Shown: in pieces, positions 12,122 to 23,470 of the stretch
Numbering within the stretch: position 1 is the first letter of the stretch
How the letters are laid out: each line of letters begins with the position of its first letter
From: Acanthochromis polyacanthus
Lineage: Eukaryota; Chordata; Actinopteri; Pomacentridae
Length of the DNA: 64,000 nucleotides
Direction of reading: 5' to 3'
Assembly (NCBI RefSeq): GCF_021347895.1
Contig: NC_067122.1
Coordinates: 32,959,215 to 33,023,214 of the forward strand
The notes under the pieces: generated by a model
What the model was told of the DNA's origin: nothing
The model's input: the letters and a program-made list of their open reading frames with translations, nothing else
Database searches by the model: none
Translations under genes and position numbers: made by a program

Positions 12122-13125
12122 TTACCAATTGAAGCCATATCTGCTTTGAAGATCGAGTTGTGACTTCAGGAACTCAACGACTGCAGATGCTGTGGGCCTT
12201 GATGAGGGATCATAGCTCAGAAGACTTCCAAGGAAAGCGAACCTCTCATCAAGGAGCCTAAGAGCATGGGGTGAGGATTTGGCGGCCATTAGGGCAGACA
12301 GCTCTCTTTGTTTCTTTATCTCCCAAGGAACAGATCCTGTGAGAAGCTCTAGATAAGTTGCCCCCAGGGACCACATATCAGTGTGCCATGAGGCCTCCTC
12401 AAAGTGGAGAGCACATTCAGGGGCCATATACAGAAAGGTGCCCCCAGTAGGTCCAACAGCCTGCACAGCGAACCTGCTTCCACGCTGAACCATCACTGTG
12501 TCCCTTATGTTAGCCAGCCCCAGTCAGTCAGGGCTGCCCTCTTTGATGGGTAGTGAACCTGTAAGGTAGTAACACAGAACTCTATAGAATTGACAAAACT
12601 GTGTATGTCTGTGTGTATGGGTCTCTATCTCTGTATGTGTGTTTTATGTTTATCTTGATTTAGGATGTGTACAAGTGAGATTGACAAAAGAATGATCTGA
12701 GAGAAATTGCAAAATGAAACAATTTGCTTATCAAGACATTTGCTGGTTTTATGTCCTGATGGATGATCCTTTGTGAGTGGATGTACTCTACAGCCATTGA
12801 AAGGTCCAAGGAAATGAAACTGGCATCATCTCCTGTGAGCTGACAAAACAAGGAAAAAATAGAAAAAATAGTAGGAAAAGTGTTTCTAAAAGCTTAAGGA
12901 AACATAAACAAGTTGACCAGAAAATAAATTTCCAAATTCATCCATAGGGGGAGTGAGTGGCTATTTTATCATTATGTATATTGTAAAACAAATATTGCTG
13001 TAAAACATTTGACAAAATTAATTTAAATAATATTATAGATAATGGCACCTTCACAATGCAGTTTTCTGTATGAAGCACTGCTGCAAGTGTTGCTCCATGG
13101 ATGTACTCGGTACAACGGTACATAA
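12122..13125 (-). pseudogene. Protein kinase domain, multi-exon fragment with a premature stop
   Basis: Three minus-strand exon-like pieces follow the order of a kinase domain. The first, near 13125-13055, reads YRCTEYIHGATLAAVLHTEN (hinge region) and is followed by a GT. The second starts after CAG near 12845 and holds the catalytic loop IIHQDIKPANVLI (about 12772-12735). The third (about 12560-12122) has GLANIRDTV, then GTFLYMAPEC (activation-loop end), DMWSLGATYLELLTGSVPW, and a C-lobe ending RYGFNW and stop. The usual HRD Arg is Gln. A TGA lies two codons before GLAN, where the metal-binding DFG-type motif should be, and no clear splice donor follows the second exon. The N-lobe glycine loop and lysine are not visible. 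It may be a decayed copy of a fish-specific serine/threonine kinase; the subfamily is unknown. Confidence 0.7.
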
Positions 13126-13807
13126 AAAATTAAAATGTTGTTTATACAGCAGCTTTGGGAGAGGACTTTCATGTCCTCTGATTACCTCAAAGGGTAGTAA
13201 ATTACAGCAACCCACAAGGGTTAAATGAAACGCGATCGTACAGTAACACAAAGCTAATAAAGTTAACTAAATATACTTGTCTAGGTTAAGAAAGAACTTG
13301 ACATCGCGCCCATATTTCGTGCAAAGTATCATTAAGGCAGGGTTTTAGGTGGGTAACTTAAAAATACGCTGACTATCTTAACATAGCAAAAAATAAAAGG
13401 AAAACAAGAACATACTCTGGTATCCCATGCAGCTGTAAAGCTGAAAATTTCGGCCGTCGAATACTGATGACGCAATTTGCACTTCCGGTACCTTCAAAAT
13501 AAAACATAATTTCGTATTTTACAACCTGAGGCCGTTTTGGCTGACGCCGTTTTGCTTGATGGCTTTTATTATGAAAGCTGAGGCCATTTCATCTGACGCA
13601 TGACAGAAGTTTTCCTGATAACTGATACCGTATCCTGAGACCTGACGATGTCCTAAAATGTATACCGTAGAGGAACACACTGCTGGGATCAACAGCAGCC
13701 AGGCAGTGTCAGTCTGCACAACTTGGTCTTACATGGAGTTAATGACAAGACCGTCAAGTTGGATGAATTCAGTGTCTCTTCAACTTCTCATCCATTTCCA
13801 TACATGT
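13126..13807. other. Unassigned sequence upstream of the kinase fragment
   Basis: This holds whatever lay 5' of the kinase exons. A minus-strand frame at 13251-13130 (VIRGHESPLPKLLYKQHFNF) could be a remnant of the kinase N-lobe, but it is not in frame with the next exon and lacks the expected motifs. Confidence 0.4.
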
Positions 13808-14105
13808 TGTGACGACCCTCCATCTTAAGACCAGGTGTACTTGATCAGGAGCTGAGGGTCGCCACCTGACTGAGCCACACCTGCAATCAGGGCTCAGCTT
13901 CACTGCCCTCCTCTCTAGCTGAGACTAAGCCTCGCTGACAGGAGCGGTTTTTGTGGAGCTCCAGCCCCTTGTGTGGGTTTTTGTCCCAGTAGGGTTTTGA
14001 CAGCCGTGTGGAGCTCTTTTTGATTGGCTATAAAAGCTTTGTTTTGCTCACCTTACAGTGGTTGTCTCCGCATCTTTGTTGCAACTAAGGAGCTGAGTTG
14101 TAACA
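13808..14105 (+). repeat. Possible solo LTR
   Basis: The stretch begins TGTGACGACCC and ends GTTGTAACA, so it has TG...CA ends. A TATA-like TATAAAAG lies at 14031-14038 and the interior is G/C-rich. No matching target duplication was found at these ends, so the boundaries and the call are tentative. Confidence 0.38.
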
Positions 14106-14784
14106 ATCATCGCATGCCATAAACTTTGTGCCTTTTCTTTCCAGTTGTTTGTGTTTTGTCCTGCATACAGGTGTCTATGACTCTGGAGGTACATGTGGCA
14201 AGTTAAAAAAGCTGAACCATCATGAACTGCAAAGAAAATCGCACCACTGAACTTTTTTGTCTCACCAAAAATGGATGCAAAAACAAATGAATATTGTTTG
14301 TGATTACTACAGTTACCGTTGAGTTACCACGGCCAACACTAGAAATTGGATTCTTTTCTTCATTTTATGTATCAGAACGTGAATGTTTAAAAATTCTAAA
14401 ACTCTCGGACTATTAAAAAATACTTTCACAAAAAACTAAATAAAGTCTCTGGCTTTTGGACCCATCATAAATCAGCTCAAAAATACTGATAAATGCCCCC
14501 CTTGATTACTAATACTGAGTACTCTCCATGAAAACCCCACATTGCTTGACCCCAAACCACAAATGACAGAAATGAAACCAAAATGATCAAAATAAGTGAA
14601 AACTAACAATATTGGAATGTTCATTTTCAGTAAATTAGAGTGGACTTTCTCAGGTCAGGCTTCAGTGCTTGTGGCAGGATTGTGAGAAGCTGTGGTACCT
14701 GTAAGCACAGGAGATGTACAGCATCTGCTCTTCCATTGAGAGAGAGAGGGGTGTGTGTGTGTGAAAGAGAAGCTATACATGCTC
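14106..14784. other. Unassigned sequence
   Basis: No gene or element was recognised; a short TG run is present at 14750-14762. Confidence 0.5.

Positions 14785-14865
<81 letters not shown>
14785..14865. repeat. (CA)n microsatellite
   Basis: An essentially perfect CA array of about 80 bases. Reading frames across it on both strands are repeat translations. Confidence 0.97.
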
Positions 14866-14866
<1 letters not shown>

Positions 14867-15084
14867 CAGCCCTGAGTCGGACATTCGTCTCACTGGCCAT
14901 AACAATGATGGATGTGGAGGGCAGCACCAGCAGATTGCTTAGCCAGACATGAAGGCAGAAAAGCTGAATAAAAACACTTATTTTTCATCCTCTCCTTTCT
15001 TTCACTCTGTCTTCTTCTTGTTTTCCCCAGTTCCCTTATGACTGCCACTTCCCATCCCACCAACCCACCCACACAGTCTGGTTC

Positions 15085-15328
15085 TGCTATTCCCGTGGGG
15101 ACTTACCATTGACTCCCATTCATATCTAACCCCTAACCCTTACCCTAACCCTGACCTTAACCAACACCAAAACAATGCCTAACCCTAAAGAAACGTTTTT
15201 GCACTACAACATGGCCAAGAAAACGCTGTTGCCACCCGTGGGACCTCATTTTAGGTCCCCACCGTAAGACGAGTCCCCACCTATATAGCACAGAGTCAGG
15301 TCAAAGTCCCCACCGGTATAGCAGAAAC

Positions 15329-15390
<62 letters not shown>
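15085..15390. repeat. GTGGGGAC-type interspersed repeat with (CA)n end
   Basis: The segment starts CCCGTGGGGACTTACC, contains several imperfect CTAACCC-like units (15125-15190), then AGGTCCCCACC and AAAGTCCCCACCGGTATAG, and ends in a CA run (15333-15390). The repeated GTCCCCAC motifs in both orientations with a microsatellite tail are typical of a widespread fish repeat whose element class I cannot state. Confidence 0.6.
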
Positions 15391-16629
15391 TTTTACTGCT
15401 CAATAGTCCATCTTACATTGTTTTTCTCACTCCTTCAGTCACTCAAACAGTGACCTGTGAATTAGGGCTGAGCCTCAGAGGTTCACATGTAATATCAGCA
15501 GATCAATACTCTCAGTGCTCCAAGAAGCCTTCAGGGTTTCTTATTGCCATGGAAACATTATAGCCAAAGTGGTAATAGTGACATGTACTATGGTGACTAA
15601 ATGAAATAGCCTTTGACTGTTTTTACATATGAAAGAAGATAAAAAGAAAAAGTGTCTTCCTGTAAAAAAAAAAAAAGAAGTAATAATAACTGTGGCCCCA
15701 GGTGATTAACCAATCCTCCATGGATGCTAAATGCCTAATTTTAATTAAAACATTTCAAACCACGTGATGTAATGAGCACAGATTTTGAAAAGGTGTAAAT
15801 GACATGTGAGTATTGTGTCAGCATTGTGTCACCTGTCTGTCAAACAGTGACATTAAAACAGACCATCAGGATGATTTTCTTCCGGGTTTCTTTGTCCAAA
15901 TCTTTTTTTAAGCCACGAAAGTCCACACCAGAAAAAATAATAAAAGCTCGGTCTGCAGCAGCATTTGTATTACAACTCGCATAGTCCAATGACAGACATC
16001 AATATGCATTCATCATGTATTTTCACTGTGACTGGTCTTTTTCTATGTTTGAAACAGATTAAGATAACATTGGCAGTATACTAACAAGACAAGGAACATA
16101 CTGACTGAAAATATCTCATTACAATCTATGTTTTGTTGTGAGATTCCCACACCCGGAGCAAAGTTGATAAAAACCACAATAAATATGTAATCAGTAAACC
16201 AAGTCACATTTAATCCATTTTGTTGGAGAAACCTGGACAAAACCGACAATCAATATGTGAATTTTAATTTGATTAAATTTAAATCCAAAATGATTAACTC
16301 TCCAGGGTACAAACTCACATACATAAAATAAAAGAAATGAGCAAAAACCGATGACAGAGAAAGTGAATGAAAATGAAGGGATGAATTCTGAGGAAGATAG
16401 TGGACAGAGCAGGTCTGTAGAGACATTACTAGCGTCATTACTAGAGACATTACTAGCGTCATGAACACTACAAATGCTACATTTGCTGAGCACCAAGGCC
16501 AGGGATGTGAAGGAATCGATAGAGGATGGACCCTGTCGCAGATGAGCAGCTTGCTCTCTGCCAGTGATGAGACACCAAGGCCCTCTGAGCAACGCTGTGT
16601 TTGAGTCCAACACCAGGAGAGGGAAAGGA
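15391..16629. other. Unassigned sequence with a short duplication
   Basis: No gene is supported. At 16421-16462 an 'AGACATTACTAGCGTCAT' unit is present twice in imperfect tandem. Confidence 0.5.
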
Positions 16630-17225
16630 CAGGAAATGGGAGACAAAAAGAAGTCAAAAACTGGAGAGAAAAGGAAACAAAGAGAGAGAAGCAAACAGGC
16701 AGGACAATAAATAGAGGACAAAGACATCAGGAAGAAGGGAAGGAGCGCAAAAGAGAAGACAAAGAGAGAAAAGAGAAGCAGGAGGACCAGGAGACAAAAT
16801 ATAGAAGGAAGGATGAGAGAAAGTGAGAACAGAAGAAAGAAAGAAAGAGCAGAGAGGGAAAACCATAAAGTGTTGATGGAAGAACATGTAAACAAGAAAA
16901 CAACGATGAGACATGAAGCAGACACAGAAAGAAACAAAATATGGAGAAAAACTAAAGGAATACAGAAGAGTGGAAATGGTACAAAGAAAATATAAGATTG
17001 AAAAGCAAACACAAGACAATGTGAGAAAAAGAAAGAGAAGAGGTAAAAATGGTATTAGAAATGAAAATAGGGAGAGCAATACTGAAAAGACAGCGACACA
17101 GGAAAAAAGGAAACTGAGGTTGAGAGGGTTGGAGAGGAGTTAAAGCAAAGACTTTCAAGAGAGGATTAGAGGAGATGAGGTGCCAGAAGAGGAGAACATA
17201 AGTGGAGAAAATAGAAGGACAGAAA
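16630..17225. repeat. 600-bp purine-rich tract
   Basis: The plus strand is overwhelmingly A and G, with motifs such as AGAAAGAAAGAAAGAGCAGAG. The long minus-strand open frame here (16191-17012) is a Leu/Phe/Ser-rich translation of the pyrimidine strand and is not a gene. Such tracts can form triplex or other non-B DNA. Confidence 0.85.
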
Positions 17226-17451
17226 AAAACCCACAAGTTTTGGTTTCAAAAGTCCCTTCAATGAATTATTTTACAGAGACAGAGCTCGCAGTAAAGCAAA
17301 TATTCAAAGGCAAAGCATAGAAAACATTCTTGAAATGCAACCACAACCGGTCAACAAAGAAAGGTTATCAGTACATCTCTATAATCAGAAATATATCCCC
17401 AGCCTGATGGGGAGCTGTGCAGAACCACTTAACAAGTTCAAAAATGGGTGT

Positions 17452-17800
17452 TGTAGCGGACACAGCTTGGCTTTCTTTGGAATTTTCATCAACCCTGAAG
17501 ACCATGCAGACCACGCAGACCACATACTGAACACCGGCTGCCTACTGACCCATCACCTTCGGTCCAACATCAGACATCTGCTGCCAGACCTCCGACACTG
17601 GTAGAACTCGTTGCCTAGCAACCACACAACGCTCCCGGACTGCTGCTCCCCAGGAGCCTGACTCTTTTCCCCATTCTAGTTAGTAAGTTCTGGCCGTAGT
17701 TAATCGTCACTATTATTTTGAACAATAAATTCTGTTTAGACTTGCTTTCCTTGCTTTTCCGATCTCACTTGGGTTTGAAATTCCACACATCCAGTGACAC
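17452..17800 (+). repeat. LTR-like fragment, uncertain
   Basis: This begins TGTAGCGGACAC, is moderately G/C-rich, and contains a polyadenylation-like AACAATAAATTCTG at 17720-17735, followed by ACTTGGGTTTGAAATTCCACACA. It resembles the layout of a fish LTR, but no target duplication is visible and the right end is a guess. Confidence 0.3.
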
Positions 17801-17984
17801 TTTGTATGGGAACTCAGGTCAATTTAATCAGAATTCTAGACTTTCAGATCTCGGACTGATCAACTTCATTTTAATCAAAGTCTTCTTGAGATTTTGGTGA
17901 AACTAATAATTTCCTCAGTTAAACTGAGGATGGTGCCCCTTTATTAACAAGTGCAAACCTTGCTACTTTAGTAGTTTTGCTACA

Positions 17985-18136
17985 GTGTACAAAATCTTTT
18001 TCTTCTTCTGAAGAAAATATTTTTATTTATATATATGCACTGTGTGCATTGTGTGCTGTACTCTTTCTTTTATTCAATTATTCTATTTGCTGCTGTACAC
18101 TGTAAATTTCCGTGCTGTGGGATTAATAAATGTTTA

Positions 18137-18202
<66 letters not shown>
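17985..18202 (+). mobile_element. LINE 3' tail ending in (ATCT)n
   Basis: TGCTGTACACTGTAAATTTC, a GCTGTGGGATTAATAAATG segment and then about 16 ATCT repeats (18137-18202) form the typical 3' end of Rex1-like LINEs in fish. No coding part is attached, so this is a severely 5'-truncated copy. Confidence 0.62.
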
Positions 18203-19034
18203 TCTTCAAAAACACAACAAAAATGAGAGGACCCTGGTAGTGAAAGACCACTGAGCTGACTTGTCAACCTGCACAGCAAAGGCTCAGTAGCAAGGTGACA
18301 TAGTTTCTCCAAGGCAGGACAACCATGCCTGATCCCTCACTGTACAGGAGGTTGGTCAACTCAGCGTAGCTCCTGTCTTCACCATCCATTCAGTACTTCT
18401 ATATGATATACTTGTCCAAGTAAAGAAATAATCACCAACTCCTCGTGCACAGCAGAAAAAATGTGCTCCAAAAGATTCACTCTGCCTGCTTTGTTGTTCA
18501 AGGTTCCATGGCATTTTTTAAATATATATTGACAATAGTAAAAACATATATATAAATAATAAATATTTTCCCTTCTAGGTGTTGTTATTAGAAATACCTG
18601 TGTTTTCCATACTACAAAACCTGGCGTTACTGTTCATTTTAATGCCTGATACCACGAAAGGTACATCACCTGAAGAATACATGAACACAACAAAAAATGC
18701 AGCAGATTACATAATACTTTATATCCTTTTGGACATGCTGAAGCTTAATTGTATTCCCAGGATATATGAGGACATTTCATGTCCTAAGCAGCACTGCACA
18801 TGCAAAGGCCTAGAGTGGTTTCCTGCTGACATTCAAGCCGTATCACAACTCAGAAGTTGTCAGCTCTCACATAATGCTGAAAACAAAATAATTTTGTGAA
18901 GACAAAAAATCAGCCATCTTGGCACTGCTGAAAATTGTCACGAGTTCTCACTCAGGTAGCGAAAAAAAGTAAGATCTCCAAGACAGCCATTCATTACACC
19001 AACAAAAAACAAGCCTAACATGGCTCGACCAAAC
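18203..19034. other. Unassigned sequence
   Basis: The open frame at 18579-18899 (plus) is preceded by a plausible acceptor (CCCTTCTAG) but has no motif I recognise, so it is not called. Confidence 0.45.
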
Positions 19035-19215
19035 TGCTAGCTGGTCGCGATAGGAAATGCCTTTCTGCCCTACAAGATGACCATGCATTCATCCGTTCCT
19101 GTGTCAGGAATCGTCCACAGACCTCCAGGGATCTAAAAAATGAGTGGGCACTGGAGAGAAATGTGACTTGTTCAGCAAGGACAGTTCACTGCAAAATATT
19201 GCAGGCCCATTTAGT
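19035..19215 (+). pseudogene. Tc1-like transposase N-terminal fragment
   Basis: One frame reads DRKCLSALQDDHAFIRSCV, then NRPQTSRDLKNEWALE and VTCSARTVHCKILQAHL. This is the helix-turn-helix pattern of the DNA-binding part of Tc1-family transposases (xxSRDLxxxW...SxRTVxxxL). No catalytic domain or terminal repeats are present, so it is an old fragment. Confidence 0.55.
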
Positions 19216-20546
19216 TATGTTAATTTACTGATTCTCTTTCACTCAAAGAGCTCTGACAAGTTTTGGATTTTGAACTTCGCTGTTCTAGTTTTCGAAAGTT
19301 AAACTTACATTTATTCATTGTCTTGACTATTTCAAATTTTTGTAACGTTGACTTAACTTGCCTTTGTAAGTTATGTGTAGAAAAAAAGAGAGACAAGAAA
19401 AAACGGCGGGAGAAGGGATTTGGAACTAGAGAAAAAAGAAGGGCATGGCCATATTTGAATTTAAAATAAATTCCCTTTTAAAGTGATGGTATGGTTGAAT
19501 CATAGATATAATTATTGTTACATCCTGAAGACAAGTCACATACTTGAATTTCTAATAAAATAGGGTCACTTTGAGATGAATAAGAAAGGACTACCACCAG
19601 CGGAGGGAGTCTATCTCTGTGTCTGCCCTCCAACTGAGGTGGAGCAATACGGGTTAACTGGCTATCTGCACAGAGGAGCTGCTGGGGAGACGTTACTGCT
19701 GATTTTATTTCTGCTGTGAGGAAATCGCCAGGAGGTAAGTTTGAATTAACTTTATATTAAAATGTTAGGTTGTCTTCTTTAAGTTTGCATGCTGTAACTA
19801 CAGTGGAGTTAACACTGTAAGTTAACCTGACGTTGTGGTTATTAATAACCTGGAAAGACTGTGGCCTTGATGTTAGCTTAAAAATTTCTGCATGATTCAT
19901 GGAGGAATGATTTAGCGTTAATCAGTCACGCTTTTGAAAGGTGCAAAAAATGTGAAAATACAAGCACTTAGGGTTGTATTTAAATGTATTGTTTTTCATA
20001 TGTGGGCCGCTAATGTTAATGCTAGCGGCCATTAACATTAGCTTAGTAAAGCTAGCTGGGAAGGCAGTTAGCAAGCCCAGGGCAAAATAAGCAATACTGT
20101 GGCTGGAAGATTGACATTCAATGTCTTTATTCACTTGCTTTGCCTGTATTTATATCAACTGGTAAGTAGAAACGTTAATTGAGAGCGGACATTTTCTCTT
20201 CGCCTTTGCTCTGTGTGTGTGCGGGGGCTGCGCGATGGAGACATTGAAACGGACTTTTTGCTGGTTTAGTCCAGTGCTTCTCGCCACAGCACAGAGCTAA
20301 GACGAGTGAATATGATGGAGTGTATGTAGCTTGGCTTCACTGTGACTACGGTGGGAGACGAGGAGACACCGGTGTGTATTGTCTCTTTGTTGGCAGGACA
20401 GCATGAAGCTAAATAAATTAATTAAATCTTTATTTAGTAGCGCGTCGGCGCCGACAGTCTTCCAGTAGAGAAAGACTGGGAACTTAAAAAATGTTCTGCA
20501 CACTTTAGCCACAAGACATCAGCTGATGTTGGCATATTATTTGCAG
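19216..20546. other. Sequence upstream of the first two-gene unit
   Basis: No coding part is clear. GCCAGGAGGTAAGT at 19730 could be a splice donor, and the region 20160-20480 is richer in CpG than its surroundings. Either could be a 5' exon or promoter remnant of the unit that follows, but this is a guess. Confidence 0.35.
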
Positions 20547-20980
20547 ATGGCAACAATTTTCAAACCAAGTACTGAGACTGGGCGAGTATCAGTTGTGTCT
20601 GTGGGCATCTTGGATGCTGCTATCAGAGAGGCTTTATGGAAAAAGTTTGAAGGTCTGGACTCTGTTTCCTTTACTTCCATTGCTTACTTACATGGGACAA
20701 GTATTCTAAAGGAATGGTGCTCACAGTTGGAGAGACAAGTGGACTGCCAGATTTTGGGACAGTACTGAAGATCTGTGTAGTGAATGGCTGTATATCATTC
20801 ATTATGGATCTATTCACAGCAGCCGTCCTGGAGCATTTCAGGTGTTACCTGCTGACCAAAAGAGACCCCAAAGTAACTCTGATTGTTGATCCTCACAGTC
20901 TGAATGACTACACCCCCCTTGCTGCATACCCTGTTGAAGGAAAGCTGCTCGTCACTCCAAGGGCATTCCTGTTACATTAA
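20547..20980 (+). pseudogene. C-terminal fragment of the transposase-like protein (unit 1)
   Basis: After TTTGCAG (acceptor-like), ATG at 20547 opens MATIFKPSTETGRV. The frame shifts near 20712 and continues as GLPDFGTVLKICVVNG and LAAYPVEGKLLVTPRAFLLH, with a stop at 20978-20980. The minus-strand unit at 40105-40500 has the same order (GLPEFCEIVHMIV, then YYMVGGWRLISLKRHI), which identifies this as the C-terminal end of the same protein. The zinc-finger and catalytic parts are missing. A SAMD3-like pseudogene starts about 250 bp downstream on the same strand, as in unit 2. It is a broken fragment. Confidence 0.6.
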
Positions 20981-21227
20981 GGTGATGTTTAAGGAGGGTT
21001 GTTTTGTACATTTAAATACATCCTTCCTCTCTGTAGCATATAACAACATGTTAACCGTTTGATCTGCATAATCAAATACACTTAACTGCAGTGAATGCGC
21101 CTATTTTATCATCTTATTTGTACTTTATGTAAAACTTCTTTTAGATTCACTCAAAGAAAAAAGTTCTGCTAATATTAAGTGTTTTCCTGTTTGTTCACTG
21201 TGTTTCAGTTGTTGTGACTCCTCAGTG

Positions 21228-22142
21228 ATGCTTCTCCGAGTTATCATCTCACCTCAGGAAATAAGGCGTGTCACCCTACAGGATGTTCCCTCGTCGGTCA
21301 ATGAACTGTGTATCGCACTGCACAACACTCTGGGCCTCCGAGGGAACTTTATTTTACAATTTTAGGATCCAGACTTTGGGAATGAGCTCTGTAATTTGAC
21401 AGTTATCATGGACCTACCAATGGAACGAGCCACTCTGAAAGTTTTGTTCACATGCTCTGAAGTGGCTTCTGATTCCACATTAGACACCGCAAGCCTCGGT
21501 TCCCCGACGAGTTGTGATGAGTGGCCTGATCCCTTTTTTATCCCAGCTTCTTCCCATGATGTTGAGTTGAAACTATGGGCAGCAAATGATGCCTATGCTA
21601 AGGATGGAAGTGTGATGGCGATCTCAAAGGGTGTGAAGAGTGAAATACTGGACAGACTTGCTGATATCATATCCAAAATCACAGCCTATCCCATCAAAGA
21701 TGATTATGAAAGTGTAGCCAAAGCTCTTGTTGCAAAACACCCTTGTCTCAGAGAGCCTGGGCCAGGTAAAGGATGGTATTGCTGGGTGTTCAGCTTGAGA
21801 TTCAAGATGGGCAATTACCGTCAGAGACTGATGTCAACTGGATGCCCTGAAGTTCTTGTAAATAAAAGATAAAGGGGAGAGGGACGCAGCAAGACAGTCA
21901 GGAAGTCTGAAAAGGGAGAGATCCACTACCTGCCACAGCCACCTGATGGACAGTCTGCTGTTAAATCAGAGAAGGATCGTGAGACAATGCTTTTAGAAGT
22001 GCAGAAGAGAGATCCAGATTTACAACTCCTGGATGAACTGATGATTGCAACATTCTCACAGCGAAGACAGGAGATTGTCGGTGATGAGCCACTCATCTCT
22101 GAAGTCATGGACAGATGGCCTGCACTGTTTTGTCAAAGACAG
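21228..22142 (+). pseudogene. SAMD3-like accessory gene, pseudogene (unit 1)
   Basis: ATG at 21228 opens MLLRVIISPQEIRRVTLQDV, which resembles the PB1-like N-terminus of the teleost proteins annotated as SAMD3-like. The frame is cut by TAG at 21363-21365 and TAA at 21870-21872. Between them lies the conserved block ITAYPIKDDYESVAKALVAK, then HPCLREPGPGKGWYCW and MGNYRQRLMSTGCPE (about 21690-21850). After the second stop the same frame continues as LLDELMIATFSQRRQEIVGD and MDRWPALFCQRQ, ending at a CAG-GTAATC donor (22142/22143). Every block aligns in order with the copy at 39847-38494 on the minus strand. The biochemical role of this protein family is not known to me. Two stops mean it is not functional. 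Confidence 0.75.
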
Positions 22143-22235
22143 GTAATCCTTTGCCAGCTTGGTATTGCATACAATTCCTGTATTTTGTTATGTGCAGTCA
22201 AAAACAGCAGTGGAAGTGAAAGTCAAAGTCTTTTA

Positions 22236-22680
22236 TTTAGTCAAGTACTTTATTTACAGTTTAGTAGGTACAAATTATAGTTACTTGTACTTCACTCATT
22301 TTTGTACAGTTGTTTACTTTAACTCCACTACCTCTCATGGCAACTATTTTACTTTTTACTGCACTACATTTGTCTCATTTATTTAGTTAGTAGTTATTTT
22401 AAGATTACAATTTGTTATCTCCTTCCTGTCCAGTGAAACCATGTTTCTCCAAATGTGTTTGAGAGAGTAGAGATACTAATCCATAGACAACAGATATAAT
22501 ATTAAACACTGACAGAAGGAAGATTTAACTACAACATGAACGATTTTACTTTTAGTGCCTTACATTTGCCGATAATGCTTGCATATTTCATGCATATAAT
22601 GTTTTGAATGTAGGACTTTGACTTGCAGGGCAGTACTGATACTTTTACTGAGGTATCTGAATGCTTCTTCCACAACAAGC
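22236..22680. repeat. Teleost interspersed repeat (TACTTTTACT type)
   Basis: Repeated TTTACTTTTTACTGCACTAC-like blocks, then GATACTTTTACTGAGGTATC and TGAATGCTTCTTCCAC at 22638-22673, match the pattern of a short, very common fish repeat. I cannot assign its class. Confidence 0.5.
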
Positions 22681-22885
22681 ATGTTCTCTTTCTTGCAGTG
22701 ACAGTTGTGATTTCTTTGTTCCTACTGCTACAGCGCTATGCTGCTCTGATTTGACTGGTGAGGCCAGTGACGGCAGGTCAGAGATGTGGAGCCCCAGATC
22801 CAGAGACACCTGCAGATAGAACAAAACACAAATGACAGAGAGAGAAGACATAGTTAGGGACATGCAATGACAGTATATAAATGTT

Positions 22886-23470
22886 CAACCCGGTCTCACG
22901 GGGATTCGTGAAACTGTCACGTAAATTTTTGTTTCGGTTTCGTGCGCACCAACACGATTTCGTCATGTTTTTCGTGCCGCTCACCACGAAATGTTTTTCG
23001 TGTTGCTCACAACGAAACCCGCTGTGGTAATCACATCTGAAAGTGGTTTATACCGGCGGATTCATGACGATCTAAGCTGTCCATCGGCGTATACTGCTTG
23101 TGTGTTTGCGTTTGCGGCCGTCGGACATTCTTTAAATTCCTATGCAAATTGGTAAGTGTACCACCGGGTTATGGTTAGGGTTATGGTTAGGTTATGGTTA
23201 GATTATGATTAGGTTATGGTTAGGGTTATGGTTAGTGACGATGTCATGCAAAATATAGCGTTGGATTCGCCACGGTTTTACTTTAAAAATATAATATACC
23301 CATTCGTTTGAAATACGTTCTGAGTGGCACGAAAAGTTCGCCGTTTAAAATACATTGGTGTGCATTTCGTGGTGAGCGGCACGAAAAACATGACGAAATC
23401 GTGTTGGTGCGCACGAAACCGAAACAAAAACTTACGTGACAGTTTCACGAATCCTCGTGAGATCGGGCTG
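22886..23470. mobile_element. Short element with 108-bp inverted repeats and 7-bp duplication (copy 1)
   Basis: Left end CAACCCGGTCTCACGGGGAT and the complement of the right end CAGCCCGATCTCACGAGGAT extend into inverted repeats of about 108 bp with only a few mismatches, up to the CCACGAAATG motif. The same 7 bases, AAATGTT, flank both sides (22879-22885 and 23471-23477). Inside are a core (23018-23162) shared with two other loci in this window and a degenerate GGGTTA-type array (23164-23237). It encodes no protein. A second copy with its own 7-bp duplication is at 53025-53577. The superfamily is not clear to me. Confidence 0.88.
23164..23237. repeat. Degenerate telomere-like GGTTAGGGTTAT array
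   Basis: About ten units of GGTTATGGTTAGGGTTATGG-type sequence lie inside the element. The complementary version recurs at 53219-53253 in copy 2, so it is part of the element rather than a relic of chromosome fusion. Confidence 0.85.

Noticed and set aside
14627..14942. Frames with long CVCV or THTH runs on both strands
   Set aside because: They are CA-repeat translations, as are those at 3490-3761, 45168-45521 and 49397-49738.
16191..17012. 273-codon minus-strand open frame rich in Leu, Phe and Ser
   Set aside because: It is the translation of the pyrimidine strand of a purine tract; no domain, and composition alone explains the lack of stops.
18579..18899. 106-codon open frame preceded by an acceptor-like site
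   Set aside because: No recognisable motif, no second exon, and the length is within chance for this A/T content.
23164..23237. Interstitial telomere or chromosome-fusion relic
   Set aside because: The tract lies inside a mobile element and recurs at the same place in a second copy.
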